From assembly GCA_040386075.1 (NCBI GenBank), contig JAZKGE010000034.1, forward strand, positions 62,001 to 126,000: a DNA stretch of 64,000 bases, in the 5' to 3' direction. The number at the start of each line of letters is the position of its first letter. The first letter of the stretch is position 1. Below the pieces are notes generated by a model that saw only the letters and a list, made by a program, of their open reading frames with translations, did no database searches and was not told the origin of the DNA. Below are positions 16,093 through 24,462 of this stretch, in pieces. Source of the stretch: UBA4416 sp040386075. GTDB taxonomy: Bacteria; Bacteroidota; Bacteroidia; B-17B0; Aurantibacillaceae. The position numbers and the translations under genes were made by a program.

Positions 16093-17097
16093 TTACTTAC
16101 CTACTTTGCTACCGTCGTAGGCCCATTTAACCCAAACCGATCCCCAGGTGAAACCACCACCAAAAGCAGAAATAATGATGTTATCACCTTTCTTCAATTG
16201 TTTTTCGTAATCCCACAATAACAACGGAATAGTACCTGCCGTGGTATTACCATAGCGTTCAATATTCATCATCATTTTATCAAGGCTTAAACCCATGCGG
16301 TTAGCGGTTGCTTCGCAAATGCGTTTGTTGGCCTGGTGAGGAACTAACCAGGAAATGTCGTCAGCTGTCAGGTTATTTTTTTCCATGATCTCGGCACTTA
16401 CTTCGGCCATGTTTACCACAGCGTGTTTAAATACTGTTTGACCTTCCTGGTGTACATAATGTAAACGTTTATCAATAGTTTCGTGAGTAGGTGGCATTAA
16501 CGATCCACCGGCTGCCTGGTATAAAAAATTACGGCCAGCACCATCACTTTTTAAAATAAAATCCTGTATACCGTTCTCGTCTTCTGATGGTTCCAGTAAA
16601 ACTGCACCTCCGCCATCACCAAATATAACGCAGGTTGCACGGTCTTCGTAATTTAAGATGGCACTCATTTTATCAACGCCTATCACAACAACTTTTTTGT
16701 ATTTACCTGTCTCGATGAACTGAGAACCGGTTGCCAACCCAAATATAAATCCTGAGCAGGCTGCTGAAAGGTCATATCCCCAGGCATTTTTAGCACCTAT
16801 CTTATCGCAGATAATGTTTGCAGTACTTGGAAAAATAAGATCGCCGGTAATGGTACCAACAATTAGCAGGTCAATATCCAAAGCGGTGATACCGCGTTTT
16901 TTTAATAGTTCTTCTACGGCAATTACCATCATATCTGAGGTAGCTTTGCCGGGCTCTTTCAGTACACGTCTTTCTTTAATGCCGGTACGGCTTGTTATCC
17001 ATTCATCGTTGGTGTCAACAAACTTCGCCAACTCGTCGTTGGTCATCACAAAATCAGGAACATGGCCACCAACGGCAGTAATTGCTGCTCTAATCAT
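16093..17097 (-). CDS. fabH: Beta-ketoacyl-ACP synthase III
   Basis: A 334-residue condensing enzyme that starts fatty-acid synthesis by joining an acyl-CoA primer to malonyl-ACP. The catalytic triad is visible: Cys114 in DLSAACSGF, His in LVPHQANKRI, and Asn in RYGNTTAGTIPL. DEWITSRTGIKERR and FGGGFTWGSVWVKW are also family hallmarks. The start codon overlaps the plsX stop by one base (TAATG), so the two are translationally coupled. The plsX-fabH order is common in bacteria; rpmF, which often precedes them, is not found upstream here. Primer preference (branched or acetyl) cannot be read from the sequence. Confidence 0.97.
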   Translation of the reverse strand: MIRAAITAVGGHVPDFVMTNDELAKFVDTNDEWITSRTGIKERRVLKEPGKATSDMMVIAVEELLKKRGITALDIDLLIVGTITGDLIFPSTANIICDKIGAKNAWGYDLSAACSGFIFGLATGSQFIETGKYKKVVVIGVDKMSAILNYEDRATCVIFGDGGGAVLLEPSEDENGIQDFILKSDGAGRNFLYQAAGGSLMPPTHETIDKRLHYVHQEGQTVFKHAVVNMAEVSAEIMEKNNLTADDISWLVPHQANKRICEATANRMGLSLDKMMMNIERYGNTTAGTIPLLLWDYEKQLKKGDNIIISAFGGGFTWGSVWVKWAYDGSKVGK

Positions 17098-18035
17098 TAT
17101 TGAAATACGTTTTTAATTTTTTCGTTCAAGTTAGCTTCTACTATATCTTTACTTAAAATGATCATGTTTTTAAATGCCAGTGCGCTTGATCGGCCATGGG
17201 CTATCATTACATTGGAGTTGATACCTAAAATAGGCGTACCACCATACAACTCGTAATTGAATTTATCAAAATACTCATCGCTGCGATTACGAGATTTGAT
17301 CATGGAATAAAAAGCCTCGGCTGTTTTTAATAATACGTTGCCTGTAAAACCTTCGCACACAATAACGTCCGCTTTGTCTTCAAATACTTCCTGCCCCTCA
17401 ACATTACCAATAAAGTTAAAGTCTTTGGAGTCTTTCATTAAAGCGTGTGCAGCTTGCGCTACCAGGTTTCCTTTTTCAGGCTCTTCGCCAATATTCAATA
17501 AACCGATCTTAGGATTTTCGATTTTATAAACTTCTTTTGCAAAAACAGAACCCAGGATAGCAAATTGATATAATACATCCGGTTTGCAATCGGCATTGGT
17601 ACCAACATCTAAGATGATACCAAAACCACCGGTTAATTTAGGAAGGATAGAGGTAATGCACGGACGGATAACACCCGGCACTGCTTTTACCGAGAACATG
17701 GAGCCAACCAGCATAGCGCCTGTATTACCGGCACTTGCAAAACACTGAATTTCGTTATCTTTCAATAATTTAAATCCTACCGAAATGGTGCTTTGAGGTT
17801 TTTGTGCCAATGCTTTGGTAGGGTGTTCACCCATCTCAATAACATCGGTAGCGTGTGCAAACTCAAATTTATCTTCGGCAACGTTTTGCTCTTTAAGGTA
17901 TGCTTTAGCTTTTTCGCTGTCACCTATCAACACTATTTTCACATCAGCCGGTAACGAATCTAAAGCCTGGATGGCACCATCCATACAATTCTTGGGAGCA
18001 AAATCCCCGCCCATTATATCTAATCCAATTTTCAT
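17097..18035 (-). CDS. plsX: Phosphate acyltransferase PlsX
   Basis: A 312-residue enzyme that converts acyl-ACP to acyl-phosphate at the start of phospholipid synthesis. Signatures: MKIGLDIMGGDFAPKNCMDGAIQAL, FEFAHATDVIEMGEHPTKAL, FASAGNTGAMLVGSMF, PCITSILPKLTGGFGIILDVGTNADCKPDVLYQFA, IGLLNIGEEPEKGN, and GFTGNVLLKTAEA. It is the first gene of a plsX-fabH pair. On the minus strand TAACTTTG (plus 18103-18110) is a good -7 candidate about 68 bp upstream of the ATG. The product acts at the cytoplasmic membrane surface with PlsY, which is not in the window. Confidence 0.97.
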   Translation of the reverse strand: MKIGLDIMGGDFAPKNCMDGAIQALDSLPADVKIVLIGDSEKAKAYLKEQNVAEDKFEFAHATDVIEMGEHPTKALAQKPQSTISVGFKLLKDNEIQCFASAGNTGAMLVGSMFSVKAVPGVIRPCITSILPKLTGGFGIILDVGTNADCKPDVLYQFAILGSVFAKEVYKIENPKIGLLNIGEEPEKGNLVAQAAHALMKDSKDFNFIGNVEGQEVFEDKADVIVCEGFTGNVLLKTAEAFYSMIKSRNRSDEYFDKFNYELYGGTPILGINSNVMIAHGRSSALAFKNMIILSKDIVEANLNEKIKNVFQ

Positions 18036-18237
18036 ATTTTAATGCGTCAAAATCAATCGCCTAAGCAAATAAATTATGCTTAATAATGCAATATAAAACG
18101 GGCAAAGTTATTAACCTTTGCTTACATAATACTGTTTAAAATGAGGATAGCGCATACATGGGCATTAAAATATTGATACTGCGGGGGATAAATATTTTAT
18201 TTTTAAAATTTTAGAAGAAAATATTGTAGGATAATTT

Positions 18238-18482
18238 GGGCGTGTCCCTAGCGGGCCGGGCTTTCGGCACTCGCTTTTTTATTTACCCTGCGGGACAAAT
18301 AAAAAGAGCTCAGACAATGCCTCTATCCCTCACGCGGGCTGCAAAGCATGTTTGAAATTTAAGCTCCGATCTGAAAATAAACCAGCGTGAGGGATGCAAG
18401 CGAAAATCCTTTTTGCTGTCTCTTTGCAAAAAGATTGAAGCGGGTCAGCCCGACCCCGCTGCCTCTTTGCGGGGACACGCCC
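18238..18482. repeat. Long modular inverted-repeat element, copy D
   Basis: About 245 bp from gggcgtgtccctagcggg to ggacacgccc. It is a hybrid. The left arm is the second type (ggctttcggcactcgc, then TTTATTT...AAATAAA around ccctgcggg), and the right arm is the caatctttt type with gcaaaaag/ctttttgc. The centre has atccctcacgcg facing gcgtgagggatgc. It lies in the divergent gap between plsX and sufE; the rest of that gap holds only promoter-like sequence. Confidence 0.9.
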
Positions 18483-18549
18483 TAATACTTTAACCTTAAA
18501 TTATTTTATAACAATACGTTTATTTAACGCGATAAATAAAAATTGATTG

Positions 18550-18557
18550 TACTTTTG
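18550..18557 (+). promoter_or_regulatory. -7 element of the sufE promoter
   Basis: TACTTTTG matches TAnnTTTG exactly and lies 4 bp before the sufE ATG, so the transcript would be nearly leaderless or start further upstream. No clear -33 TTG is at the right distance. Confidence 0.4.
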
Positions 18558-18561
18558 CCCT

Positions 18562-18975
18562 ATGGCAATTGAGGACATCGAAAACGAAATTATTGAAGAG
18601 TTTGAATTGTTTGGCGACGATTGGGAGGGCAAATACGAGCATTTAATAGAGCTTGGAAAATCGCTGCCAAAGATCAAAGAAGAACTCAAAACTGATGACC
18701 GCATCATCAAAGGTTGCCAAAGTAAAGTGTGGTTACATTCGGAGAAACAAGGCGATGAAATTATATACACGGCCGATAGTGATGCCATTATTACCAAAGG
18801 CATGGTGGCTTTAATGATCCGTGTATTATCTCACCAAAAACCAAAAGATGTATTGGCTGCAAACCTTGATTTTATCAATAAAATTGGATTAACCGAGCAT
18901 TTATCGCCAACAAGAGCCAATGGTTTGGTAAGTATGATCAAGCAAATGAAACTGGATGCCATGGCTTTGAGCTAA
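18562..18975 (+). CDS. sufE: SufE-family sulfur acceptor
   Basis: A 137-residue SufE-like protein that accepts persulfide sulfur from the cysteine desulfurase SufS and passes it to Fe-S cluster assembly. Family features: DDWEGKYEHLIELGKSLP, DRIIKGCQSKVWL with the active-site Cys52, ITKGMVALMIRVLSHQKPKDVL, and the C-terminal HLSPTRANGLVSMIKQMK. The ATG at 18562 (MAIEDIENEI) is chosen over an in-frame start five codons earlier, which would overlap the -7 element. It is followed after 10 bp by a transporter gene. The other suf genes are not in the window. Confidence 0.93.
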   Translation: MAIEDIENEIIEEFELFGDDWEGKYEHLIELGKSLPKIKEELKTDDRIIKGCQSKVWLHSEKQGDEIIYTADSDAIITKGMVALMIRVLSHQKPKDVLAANLDFINKIGLTEHLSPTRANGLVSMIKQMKLDAMALS

Positions 18976-18985
18976 TAACTACAAG

Positions 18986-19882
18986 ATGAACAACAAGCTT
19001 ATCTCCTGGGTCATTTTAATTGCGCTGTCGCTTGTGTGGGGCAGTTCTTTTATGCTGATGAAACAAGGATTGAAGGCCTTTAGCAGCGATGAAGTGGCCG
19101 GTTTACGAATTACCATTGCATCGGCATTTATGCTGCCGTTTTTATTCAAACATTATAAAATAGATCTCAAAAAAAACCTGAAAGGCTTGTTGCTGATGGG
19201 TGTTTTTGGGAACCTGATCCCTGCATTTTTATTTACCAAGGCCGAAACACAGATCAGCAGCAGCTTAACCGGCATGTTAAATGCTCTAACTCCCATGTTC
19301 ACCATCATGATAGGTATGATCGCTTTTAATCATAAGATCACCCGTCCGCAAATAATTGGCGTGCTGGTAGGCTTGGTAGGTGCTCTGGCTTTGGTTACTT
19401 TGGGAGATACTAAAGAGAGCGATCAAACCAGGAATATCATGTATAGTTTGCTGGTGGCTGCGGCAACCCTATGCTATGCCATAAGCGTTAATGGTATAAA
19501 AGCTTATTTGGGGCAGGTAAATTCGTTAACGGCCACGGTTTGGTCGTTTACCTTAATTGGTCCTGTTGCTGCCATTTATTTATTTGGTTTTACAGATGTT
19601 ATTGAGCATGCCAGAACCAGTCCGGAAGGACTAAGTTCTTTAGGTTATGTAAGCATTTTGGCCATTGTTGGTTCGGCATTATCTGTTGTAGTTTATAACA
19701 CATTAATAAAGCTGTCGGGGACTGTATTTGCTGCCAGTTGCACTTACTTAATTCCTATAGTGGCCATTGGCTGGGGTTTATTTGATGGTGAGATCATTAA
19801 TTTGTGGCAGGTACTGGCGGTTATAGTTATTATTACGGGTATCTGGATGATCAATTCGGTAAAGAAACCGGTTGAGGAATAA
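18986..19882 (+). CDS. DMT-superfamily (EamA) transporter
   Basis: A 298-residue membrane protein with about ten helices in two EamA repeats. The N-terminal signature VWGSSFMLMKQGLKAFSSDEVAGLRI and the loop LTGMLNALTPMFTIMIG are typical of drug/metabolite transporters. The second repeat starts near NIMYSLLVAAATLCYAISVNGIKAYL and ends VIVIITGIWMINSV. It is 10 bp behind sufE, probably cotranscribed, but a functional link is not obvious. Substrates of this family (amino acids, metabolites, drugs) cannot be predicted. Confidence 0.9.
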   Translation: MNNKLISWVILIALSLVWGSSFMLMKQGLKAFSSDEVAGLRITIASAFMLPFLFKHYKIDLKKNLKGLLLMGVFGNLIPAFLFTKAETQISSSLTGMLNALTPMFTIMIGMIAFNHKITRPQIIGVLVGLVGALALVTLGDTKESDQTRNIMYSLLVAAATLCYAISVNGIKAYLGQVNSLTATVWSFTLIGPVAAIYLFGFTDVIEHARTSPEGLSSLGYVSILAIVGSALSVVVYNTLIKLSGTVFAASCTYLIPIVAIGWGLFDGEIINLWQVLAVIVIITGIWMINSVKKPVEE

Positions 19883-19902
19883 GTTAATTTTCAGGTTATT
19901 TT

Positions 19903-20142
19903 GGGCGTGCCGGCGCAAAAGAGGCGGCGCCGTCGGGCTGACCCGCTGCAATCTTTTGCAGGAGGCAGGCAAAAGGATTTTCGCTCGCATCCCTCACACG
20001 AGAGATAATGCCAATTTAAACTTCGAACCACAAGCGCAAGCCCAGCGTGAGGGATTGAGGTATTTGTTTGAGCTCTTTTTATTTATCCCGCAGGGTAAAT
20101 AAAAAAGCGAGTGCCGAAAGCCCGGCCCGCAGGGACACGCCC
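19903..20142. repeat. Long modular inverted-repeat element, copy E
   Basis: About 240 bp from gggcgtgccggcgc to gggacacgccc. The arm order is the reverse of copy D: the left arm is the caatctttt type (CTTTTGC/GCAAAAG) and the right arm the TTTATTT/AAATAAA type. The first hairpin of the left arm is extended (CCGGCGC...GCGCCG). It follows the DMT transporter gene. The remaining 110 bp before the rplU promoter show nothing else. Confidence 0.9.
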
Positions 20143-20267
20143 AAATACTAAGACTGAATTATTTATACGACTTATTTTTAAATTATTGATTATAAGCATT
20201 TTATCATGACAGATCTTTCAAGTAACCAAAAAATACGGGCATTTAGCTTAAAAAAGTGCTCAAAATC

Positions 20268-20298
20268 TTTGGCAGATACAAAAAACCACCTATCTTTG
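20268..20298 (+). promoter_or_regulatory. Promoter of rplU-rpmA
   Basis: TTTG (20268-20271), a 19-bp spacer and TATCTTTG (20291-20298) match the Bacteroidota housekeeping consensus. The rplU ATG follows 41 bp later. Confidence 0.7.
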
Positions 20299-20339
20299 CC
20301 GTCCTTAAAAAAATTATTAACAATAAAAATTTAACACTC

Positions 20340-20828
20340 ATGTATGCAATTGTAGAAATAGCAGGGCAACAATTTAAAGTGGAACGAGGCAATAAAGTTT
20401 ACGTTCACCGCCTAGATGCTAATGAGGGTGCTAAAGTAGAGTTTGACAAAGTTTTCTTAATTGATAACGGCGGCAAGATCTCTGTTGGAGCCCCAACTGT
20501 TGATGGCGCAAAAGTTGTAGCCACAGTAATCGAACACTTAAAAGGCGATAAAGTTATCGTATTTAAGAAATTACGTCGTAAAGGATACCAAAAATGGAAC
20601 AACCACCGTCAGCATTTGACACAGTTGTTAATTCAAGGTGTTTTAGGTAAAGGTGATTCTTTAAAAGACGAATTAAAAGCTGAAAAATCAGTACGTACGT
20701 TCTTAGCTCCAAGCCACAGAAATCCTGTAGTTAGAGAAGAAGTAGTTGTTGAGAAAAAAGCACCTGCAAAAAAAGCAGCGGCTAAAAAAGCACCTGCAAA
20801 AAAAGCAGCTAAAAAAACTGAAGAATAA
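20340..20828 (+). CDS. rplU: 50S ribosomal protein L21 with basic C-terminal tail
   Basis: A 162-residue L21. The start MYAIVEIAGQQFKVERG is the canonical N-terminus, so an in-frame extension 28 codons upstream, which would cross the promoter, is rejected. The core ends near residue 105 (KRRKGYQKWNNHRQHLTQL lies at about 78-98). A tail of about 60 residues follows, finishing in alternating Lys-Ala-Pro repeats (KKAPAKKAAAKKAPAKK) that resemble histone H1-like tails. E. coli L21 is 103 residues, so the tail is an addition, seen in some Bacteroidota. It binds 23S rRNA in the large subunit. It lies 32 bp upstream of rpmA, the usual pair. Confidence 0.96.
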   Translation: MYAIVEIAGQQFKVERGNKVYVHRLDANEGAKVEFDKVFLIDNGGKISVGAPTVDGAKVVATVIEHLKGDKVIVFKKLRRKGYQKWNNHRQHLTQLLIQGVLGKGDSLKDELKAEKSVRTFLAPSHRNPVVREEVVVEKKAPAKKAAAKKAPAKKAAKKTEE

Positions 20829-20860
20829 TTAAAAGTATTAACCATTAAATTTAATTTAAA

Positions 20861-21121
20861 ATGGCACATAAAAAAGGAGCGGGCTCCACAAACAATGGTC
20901 GCGAATCACATAGCAAACGTTTAGGCGTTAAGATTTTCGGTGGCCAGGCTTGTATCTCTGGGAACATTATCGTTCGTCAACGTGGTACAAAACATAATGC
21001 AGGAGTAAATGTAGGAATGGGAAAAGACCATACTTTATTTGCTTTAGTAGATGGTAAAGTTGTTTTCAAAAAACAAAAAGACGACAGATCTTACGTTTCA
21101 GTTGTTCCTGTAGAGGCATAA
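20861..21121 (+). CDS. rpmA: 50S ribosomal protein L27
   Basis: An 86-residue L27, of normal length. AHKKGAGSTNNGRESHSKRLGVK is the conserved N-terminus that reaches the peptidyl-transferase centre, followed by GNIIVRQRGTKHNAGVNVGMGKDHTLFALVDG. There is no N-terminal presequence of the Firmicutes type. It is cotranscribed with rplU from the promoter at 20268-20298 and ends at a terminator. Confidence 0.97.
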   Translation: MAHKKGAGSTNNGRESHSKRLGVKIFGGQACISGNIIVRQRGTKHNAGVNVGMGKDHTLFALVDGKVVFKKQKDDRSYVSVVPVEA

Positions 21122-21143
21122 CAAGAAAACTATTATAGAACTT

Positions 21144-21178
21144 GAAAGCCCTCCGGAAAAACGGTGGGCTTTTCTTGT
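21144..21178 (+). terminator. Terminator after rpmA
   Basis: gaaagccctccg pairs with cggtgggcttttc with one G-T/mismatch position, followed by a T-rich run. A second possible pairing joins aacaagaaaa (21120-21129) with ttttcttgtt (21170-21179), enclosing the whole hairpin. Confidence 0.75.
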
Positions 21179-21196
21179 TTTTAGAATTTAAAAAGC

Positions 21197-21661
21197 TTGA
21201 AAAAAAATAGTTTATATATCATCCTGCTGAGCCTTGGCGTGTGGGCTTGTAAAACCAAGCCTGCCCCGCCAAAGCTTGTTGAAAAAACGGCCTTCTATAC
21301 CTTAAGTGTGATCAGAGATTCGGTAAAAAGAACAACTGCTTTCAGTATCACTAAAGTTCAGATAGCCAACACAAAGATCAATTACAAGATAGACGATCAT
21401 TATGCAAAAGATGCCAATTTTCTGAAAATAGAGATCATGGATAAGAGTGAGCATGTTATCCATGCATTCACAGATCACCCTTTATATAAACGTTTTGATT
21501 TGTATCAGGAATCTGGGGAAATCGAATCAAAATCAATATCTTTACAACAAGGAGAAACTGTTTTCAGGGTACCATACTTCTCTGAATATAAAAAAATAAA
21601 AATTACCGAAACCATTAATTTTAAAGAAACCAAACAAATAACAATTAACCATGAAAAATAA
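21197..21661 (+). CDS. Predicted lipoprotein upstream of the M64 peptidase
   Basis: A 154-residue protein starting at a TTG codon (MKKNSLYIILLSLGVWACKTKP). The lipobox-like VWAC gives an anchored mature protein at Cys18. No ATG would keep the signal, which is why TTG is accepted. The mature part is polar and beta-rich (AFYTLSVIRDSVKRTTAFSI, FLKIEIMDKSEHVIHAF, ETVFRVPYFSEYKKIKITETINF) and has no known motif. Its last 11 bases overlap the M64 peptidase gene, so the two are probably coupled; it may hold, inhibit or help export the peptidase. That is inference. Confidence 0.7.
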   Translation: MKKNSLYIILLSLGVWACKTKPAPPKLVEKTAFYTLSVIRDSVKRTTAFSITKVQIANTKINYKIDDHYAKDANFLKIEIMDKSEHVIHAFTDHPLYKRFDLYQESGEIESKSISLQQGETVFRVPYFSEYKKIKITETINFKETKQITINHEK

Positions 21662-23048
21662 TTTTTTAATTTTGTTTTGCTTTCTGGGTTTCTGCATGAA
21701 CAGCCAGATCACTACAGGTGTTGATACACTTTGGAAAACTGGTCCCGTGAGTAATCGTATCAACCTGGTATTTATGGGTGATGGTTATACAACCTCTCAG
21801 ATCCCTTTATTTATTTCTGACGTAACAACTACGTATTCATATTTACTGAATACCTCTCCGTTCAACAATTACAAGAATTACTTTAATGTGTATGCTATTA
21901 AATGCGAATCGCCACAATCGGGTGTTTCTCATCCGGCTAACGCAACAGATGTTACAGAGCCGGTGATACCGGTTTCTAACGTAACCAATTATTTTAATAC
22001 CCGTTTTGATAATTATGGCACGCACCGATTGATCTATTCAATGAACCCAAACGAGGTTTATAATGTATTAGCTAATCATTTTCCTAATTACAGCCAGATC
22101 GTTATTTTAGGTAACTCGCCCGAGTATGGTGGGGCCGGTGGTGCATATGCAGTGTCATCAACACATACATCTTCCAAAGAGATCGTAGCTCATGAAATGG
22201 GACATTCGTTTGCAGGTTTGGCAGATGAGTATTGGGCAGGGCCTTCTGCTGGTTCAGAAAGGCCAAATATGACCAGCGATGGTAATGCATCAACTGTAAA
22301 ATGGGCTCAATGGGTTGGCATCACAGGCGTAAGTACTTATCCTTACGGAACTGTGGCACCTGATAATACCTGGTTCAGACCACACCAAAATTGTAAGATG
22401 CGTTATTTGAATCAACCATTTTGCGCAGTATGTAAAGAAGCTATCATTGAAAAGATCCATTCACTGATAACACCTATAGACTCTTACTCACCTTCGAGTT
22501 CGTCGGTTGTGTCGTACACTACGGCAAGCCGTTTATTTAAAACAAAATTAGTGTTGCCTAACCCTAATACGTTAAAAACTACCTGGTCGGTAAACGGCGT
22601 AGATGTTGCCCACAACCAGGATTCTTTAGTGTTAAATAGCTCGGCCATGCCTGTTGGAAACAATTCGTTATTGTTCACGGTGATAGACACTACAATTCTA
22701 TCCAAAGATCTTGTGCATCCTTTTGATCATACTTTTTCTGTTTTATGGAACATTAATAATTTGTACGCAGGCATTCAGGAGGTTGAAGCGCGGTTAGAAT
22801 ATTCGATGTTTCCTAACCCTACATCAGATAAGATCAATTTAAAATATAAATTATTGGAAGAGTCGGATATTACTGTTTCAATTGTTGATGTAGAAGGTAA
22901 AACAGTTGTTGCAGGTAAAAAAAATAAACAGGCTATTGGAGAGTATAAAACGGAAACAGATGTGAGCCAGTTGAAGAATGGCACTTACTTTTTATCGATC
23001 ACGATCAATTCTCAAATCATTAATAATAAATTTGTAATTCTTAAATAA
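21651..23048 (+). CDS. M64-family zinc metallopeptidase with T9SS sorting domain
   Basis: A 465-residue secreted protein. After a signal peptide (MKNNFLILFCFLGFCMNSQ) the M64 core reads NLVFMGDGYTTSQIPLF and then KEIVAHEMGHSFAGLADEYW, with zinc ligands His181 and His185 and catalytic Glu182. The nearby ADEY matches the family. Residues about 270-370 are a beta domain. The C-terminus (YSMFPNPTSDKINLKY ... NGTYFLSITINSQIINNKFVILK) is a type A T9SS sorting domain, so the protein should be exported to the surface or medium. M64 includes IgA-cleaving enzymes, but most environmental members have no known substrate. serS follows after only 4 bp. Confidence 0.9.
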   Translation: MKNNFLILFCFLGFCMNSQITTGVDTLWKTGPVSNRINLVFMGDGYTTSQIPLFISDVTTTYSYLLNTSPFNNYKNYFNVYAIKCESPQSGVSHPANATDVTEPVIPVSNVTNYFNTRFDNYGTHRLIYSMNPNEVYNVLANHFPNYSQIVILGNSPEYGGAGGAYAVSSTHTSSKEIVAHEMGHSFAGLADEYWAGPSAGSERPNMTSDGNASTVKWAQWVGITGVSTYPYGTVAPDNTWFRPHQNCKMRYLNQPFCAVCKEAIIEKIHSLITPIDSYSPSSSSVVSYTTASRLFKTKLVLPNPNTLKTTWSVNGVDVAHNQDSLVLNSSAMPVGNNSLLFTVIDTTILSKDLVHPFDHTFSVLWNINNLYAGIQEVEARLEYSMFPNPTSDKINLKYKLLEESDITVSIVDVEGKTVVAGKKNKQAIGEYKTETDVSQLKNGTYFLSITINSQIINNKFVILK

Positions 23049-23052
23049 TTTT

Positions 23053-24327
23053 ATGTTACAGTTAGCATACATCAGAGACAATAAAGAGGACGTTTTAAAA
23101 CGTTTAGCGATCAAAAATTTTAAAGATGCGGAAAGCATCATCAACTCCGTAATAGAGTTAGACAATAACCGTAAAAGTGCGCAGCGCCAGGCAGATGATA
23201 CCAAAGCCGAAGCTAATAATTTAGCTAAACAAATTGGCGAATTAATGAAATCGGGTAAGAAAGAAGAAGCGGAAACATTAAAAGCTAAAACAGCAGACCT
23301 TAAAGCAAACGAAAAAAACTTTGATGAAACATTAAAGAACATCGAGGCTGAAATTCATAAAATATTGGTAACGGTTCCTAATCTGCCTAACTTATCGGTT
23401 CCGGTTGGTAAAACACCGGAGGATAACGAAGTGGTAAATGAGCGTGGCGCTATTCCTAAATTACATGCGGCCGCAACGCCACACTGGGAATTGACCACCA
23501 AATACGACCTGATTGATTTTGAATTGGGTGTGAAATTAACTGGTGCAGGGTTTCCTGTTTACAAAGGCAAGGGAGCAAGGTTGCAACGAGCTTTGATCAA
23601 TTATTTTTTAGACAAAGCAACGGCAGCAGGATACAATGAAGTGCAGCCACCAATTTTAGTAAACGCAGATAGCGGTTACGGTACCGGTCAGTTACCTGAT
23701 AAAGAAGGACAAATGTATCACTGCCAGGTTGATGATCTGTATTTAATTCCAACGGCTGAGGTGCCTATCACCAATATGTATCGCGATGTGATGTTAAAGG
23801 AAAGCGATCTGCCAATAAAAAATTGCGGTTACACACCTTGTTTCAGACGAGAAGCAGGAAGTTACGGAAAAGATGTGCGTGGCTTAAATCGGTTACACCA
23901 GTTTGATAAAGTAGAGATCGTACAAATTACAGCACCCGAAAATTCTTATAAGACCCTTGAAACTATGCGGGAATTTGTATGCAGTTTATTACAGGAGTTG
24001 GAATTGCCATACCGTACATTGAAGTTATGTGGTGGCGATATGAGTTTTGGATCTGCTTTAACTTATGATCTGGAAGTTTGGAGCGCAGCACAACAACGCT
24101 GGTTGGAAGTAAGTTCTGTTTCTAATTTTGAGACATTTCAAACCAATCGTTTAAAATGCCGTTACAAGGATTCAACAGGTAAAACACAGTTGGCTCATAG
24201 CTTAAATGGAAGTGCTTTGGCATTGCCTCGCATCGTTGCTTCCTTATTAGAGAATAATCAAACAGAAGCAGGAATTAGGATCCCTAAAGTATTGGTGCCT
24301 TATACAGGCTTTGATATAATTGCTTAA
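23053..24327 (+). CDS. serS: Seryl-tRNA synthetase
   Basis: A 424-residue class II synthetase. The N-terminal antiparallel coiled coil for tRNA binding spans about residues 30-105 (SAQRQADDTKAEANNLAKQIG and on). The catalytic domain has GYTPCFRREAGSYGKDVRGL (motif 2), LHQFDKVEI and the motif 3 region SLNGSALALPRIVASLLENNQ. The start MLQLAYIRDNKEDVLKRL is the standard one. It charges tRNA-Ser, and also tRNA-Sec in organisms that have it. It starts 4 bp after the M64 peptidase gene, an odd operon partner, and ends at a strong terminator. Confidence 0.97.
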   Translation: MLQLAYIRDNKEDVLKRLAIKNFKDAESIINSVIELDNNRKSAQRQADDTKAEANNLAKQIGELMKSGKKEEAETLKAKTADLKANEKNFDETLKNIEAEIHKILVTVPNLPNLSVPVGKTPEDNEVVNERGAIPKLHAAATPHWELTTKYDLIDFELGVKLTGAGFPVYKGKGARLQRALINYFLDKATAAGYNEVQPPILVNADSGYGTGQLPDKEGQMYHCQVDDLYLIPTAEVPITNMYRDVMLKESDLPIKNCGYTPCFRREAGSYGKDVRGLNRLHQFDKVEIVQITAPENSYKTLETMREFVCSLLQELELPYRTLKLCGGDMSFGSALTYDLEVWSAAQQRWLEVSSVSNFETFQTNRLKCRYKDSTGKTQLAHSLNGSALALPRIVASLLENNQTEAGIRIPKVLVPYTGFDIIA

Positions 24328-24346
24328 CCGACAAGAGCTCACAGAT

Positions 24347-24387
24347 AAATAAAAAGGCGCAAAGTAATTTTTGCGCCTTTTTATTTG
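24347..24387 (+). terminator. Terminator after serS
   Basis: aaataaaaaggcgcaaa and its complement tttgcgcctttttattt form a 17-bp perfect stem around gtaatt, ending in a T-rich run. Confidence 0.9.
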
Positions 24388-24426
24388 TGTCCTTTTCGGT
24401 TAAACCGCGCTAAAACAATATCCCAC

Positions 24427-24457
24427 TTGCAATAGCGTTATATAATCCATACTTTAG
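24427..24457 (+). promoter_or_regulatory. Promoter of the orphan histidine kinase
   Basis: TTG (24427-24429), a 20-bp spacer and TACTTTAG (24450-24457), one base off TAnnTTTG. The ATG follows 5 bp later. The same TACTTTAG precedes the 50277 gene. Confidence 0.5.
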
Positions 24458-24462
24458 TATCA

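Noticed and set aside
4795..20142. The long inverted repeats as insertion sequences
   Set aside because: None contains a transposase or any credible gene; all copies are about 225-245 bp and non-coding.
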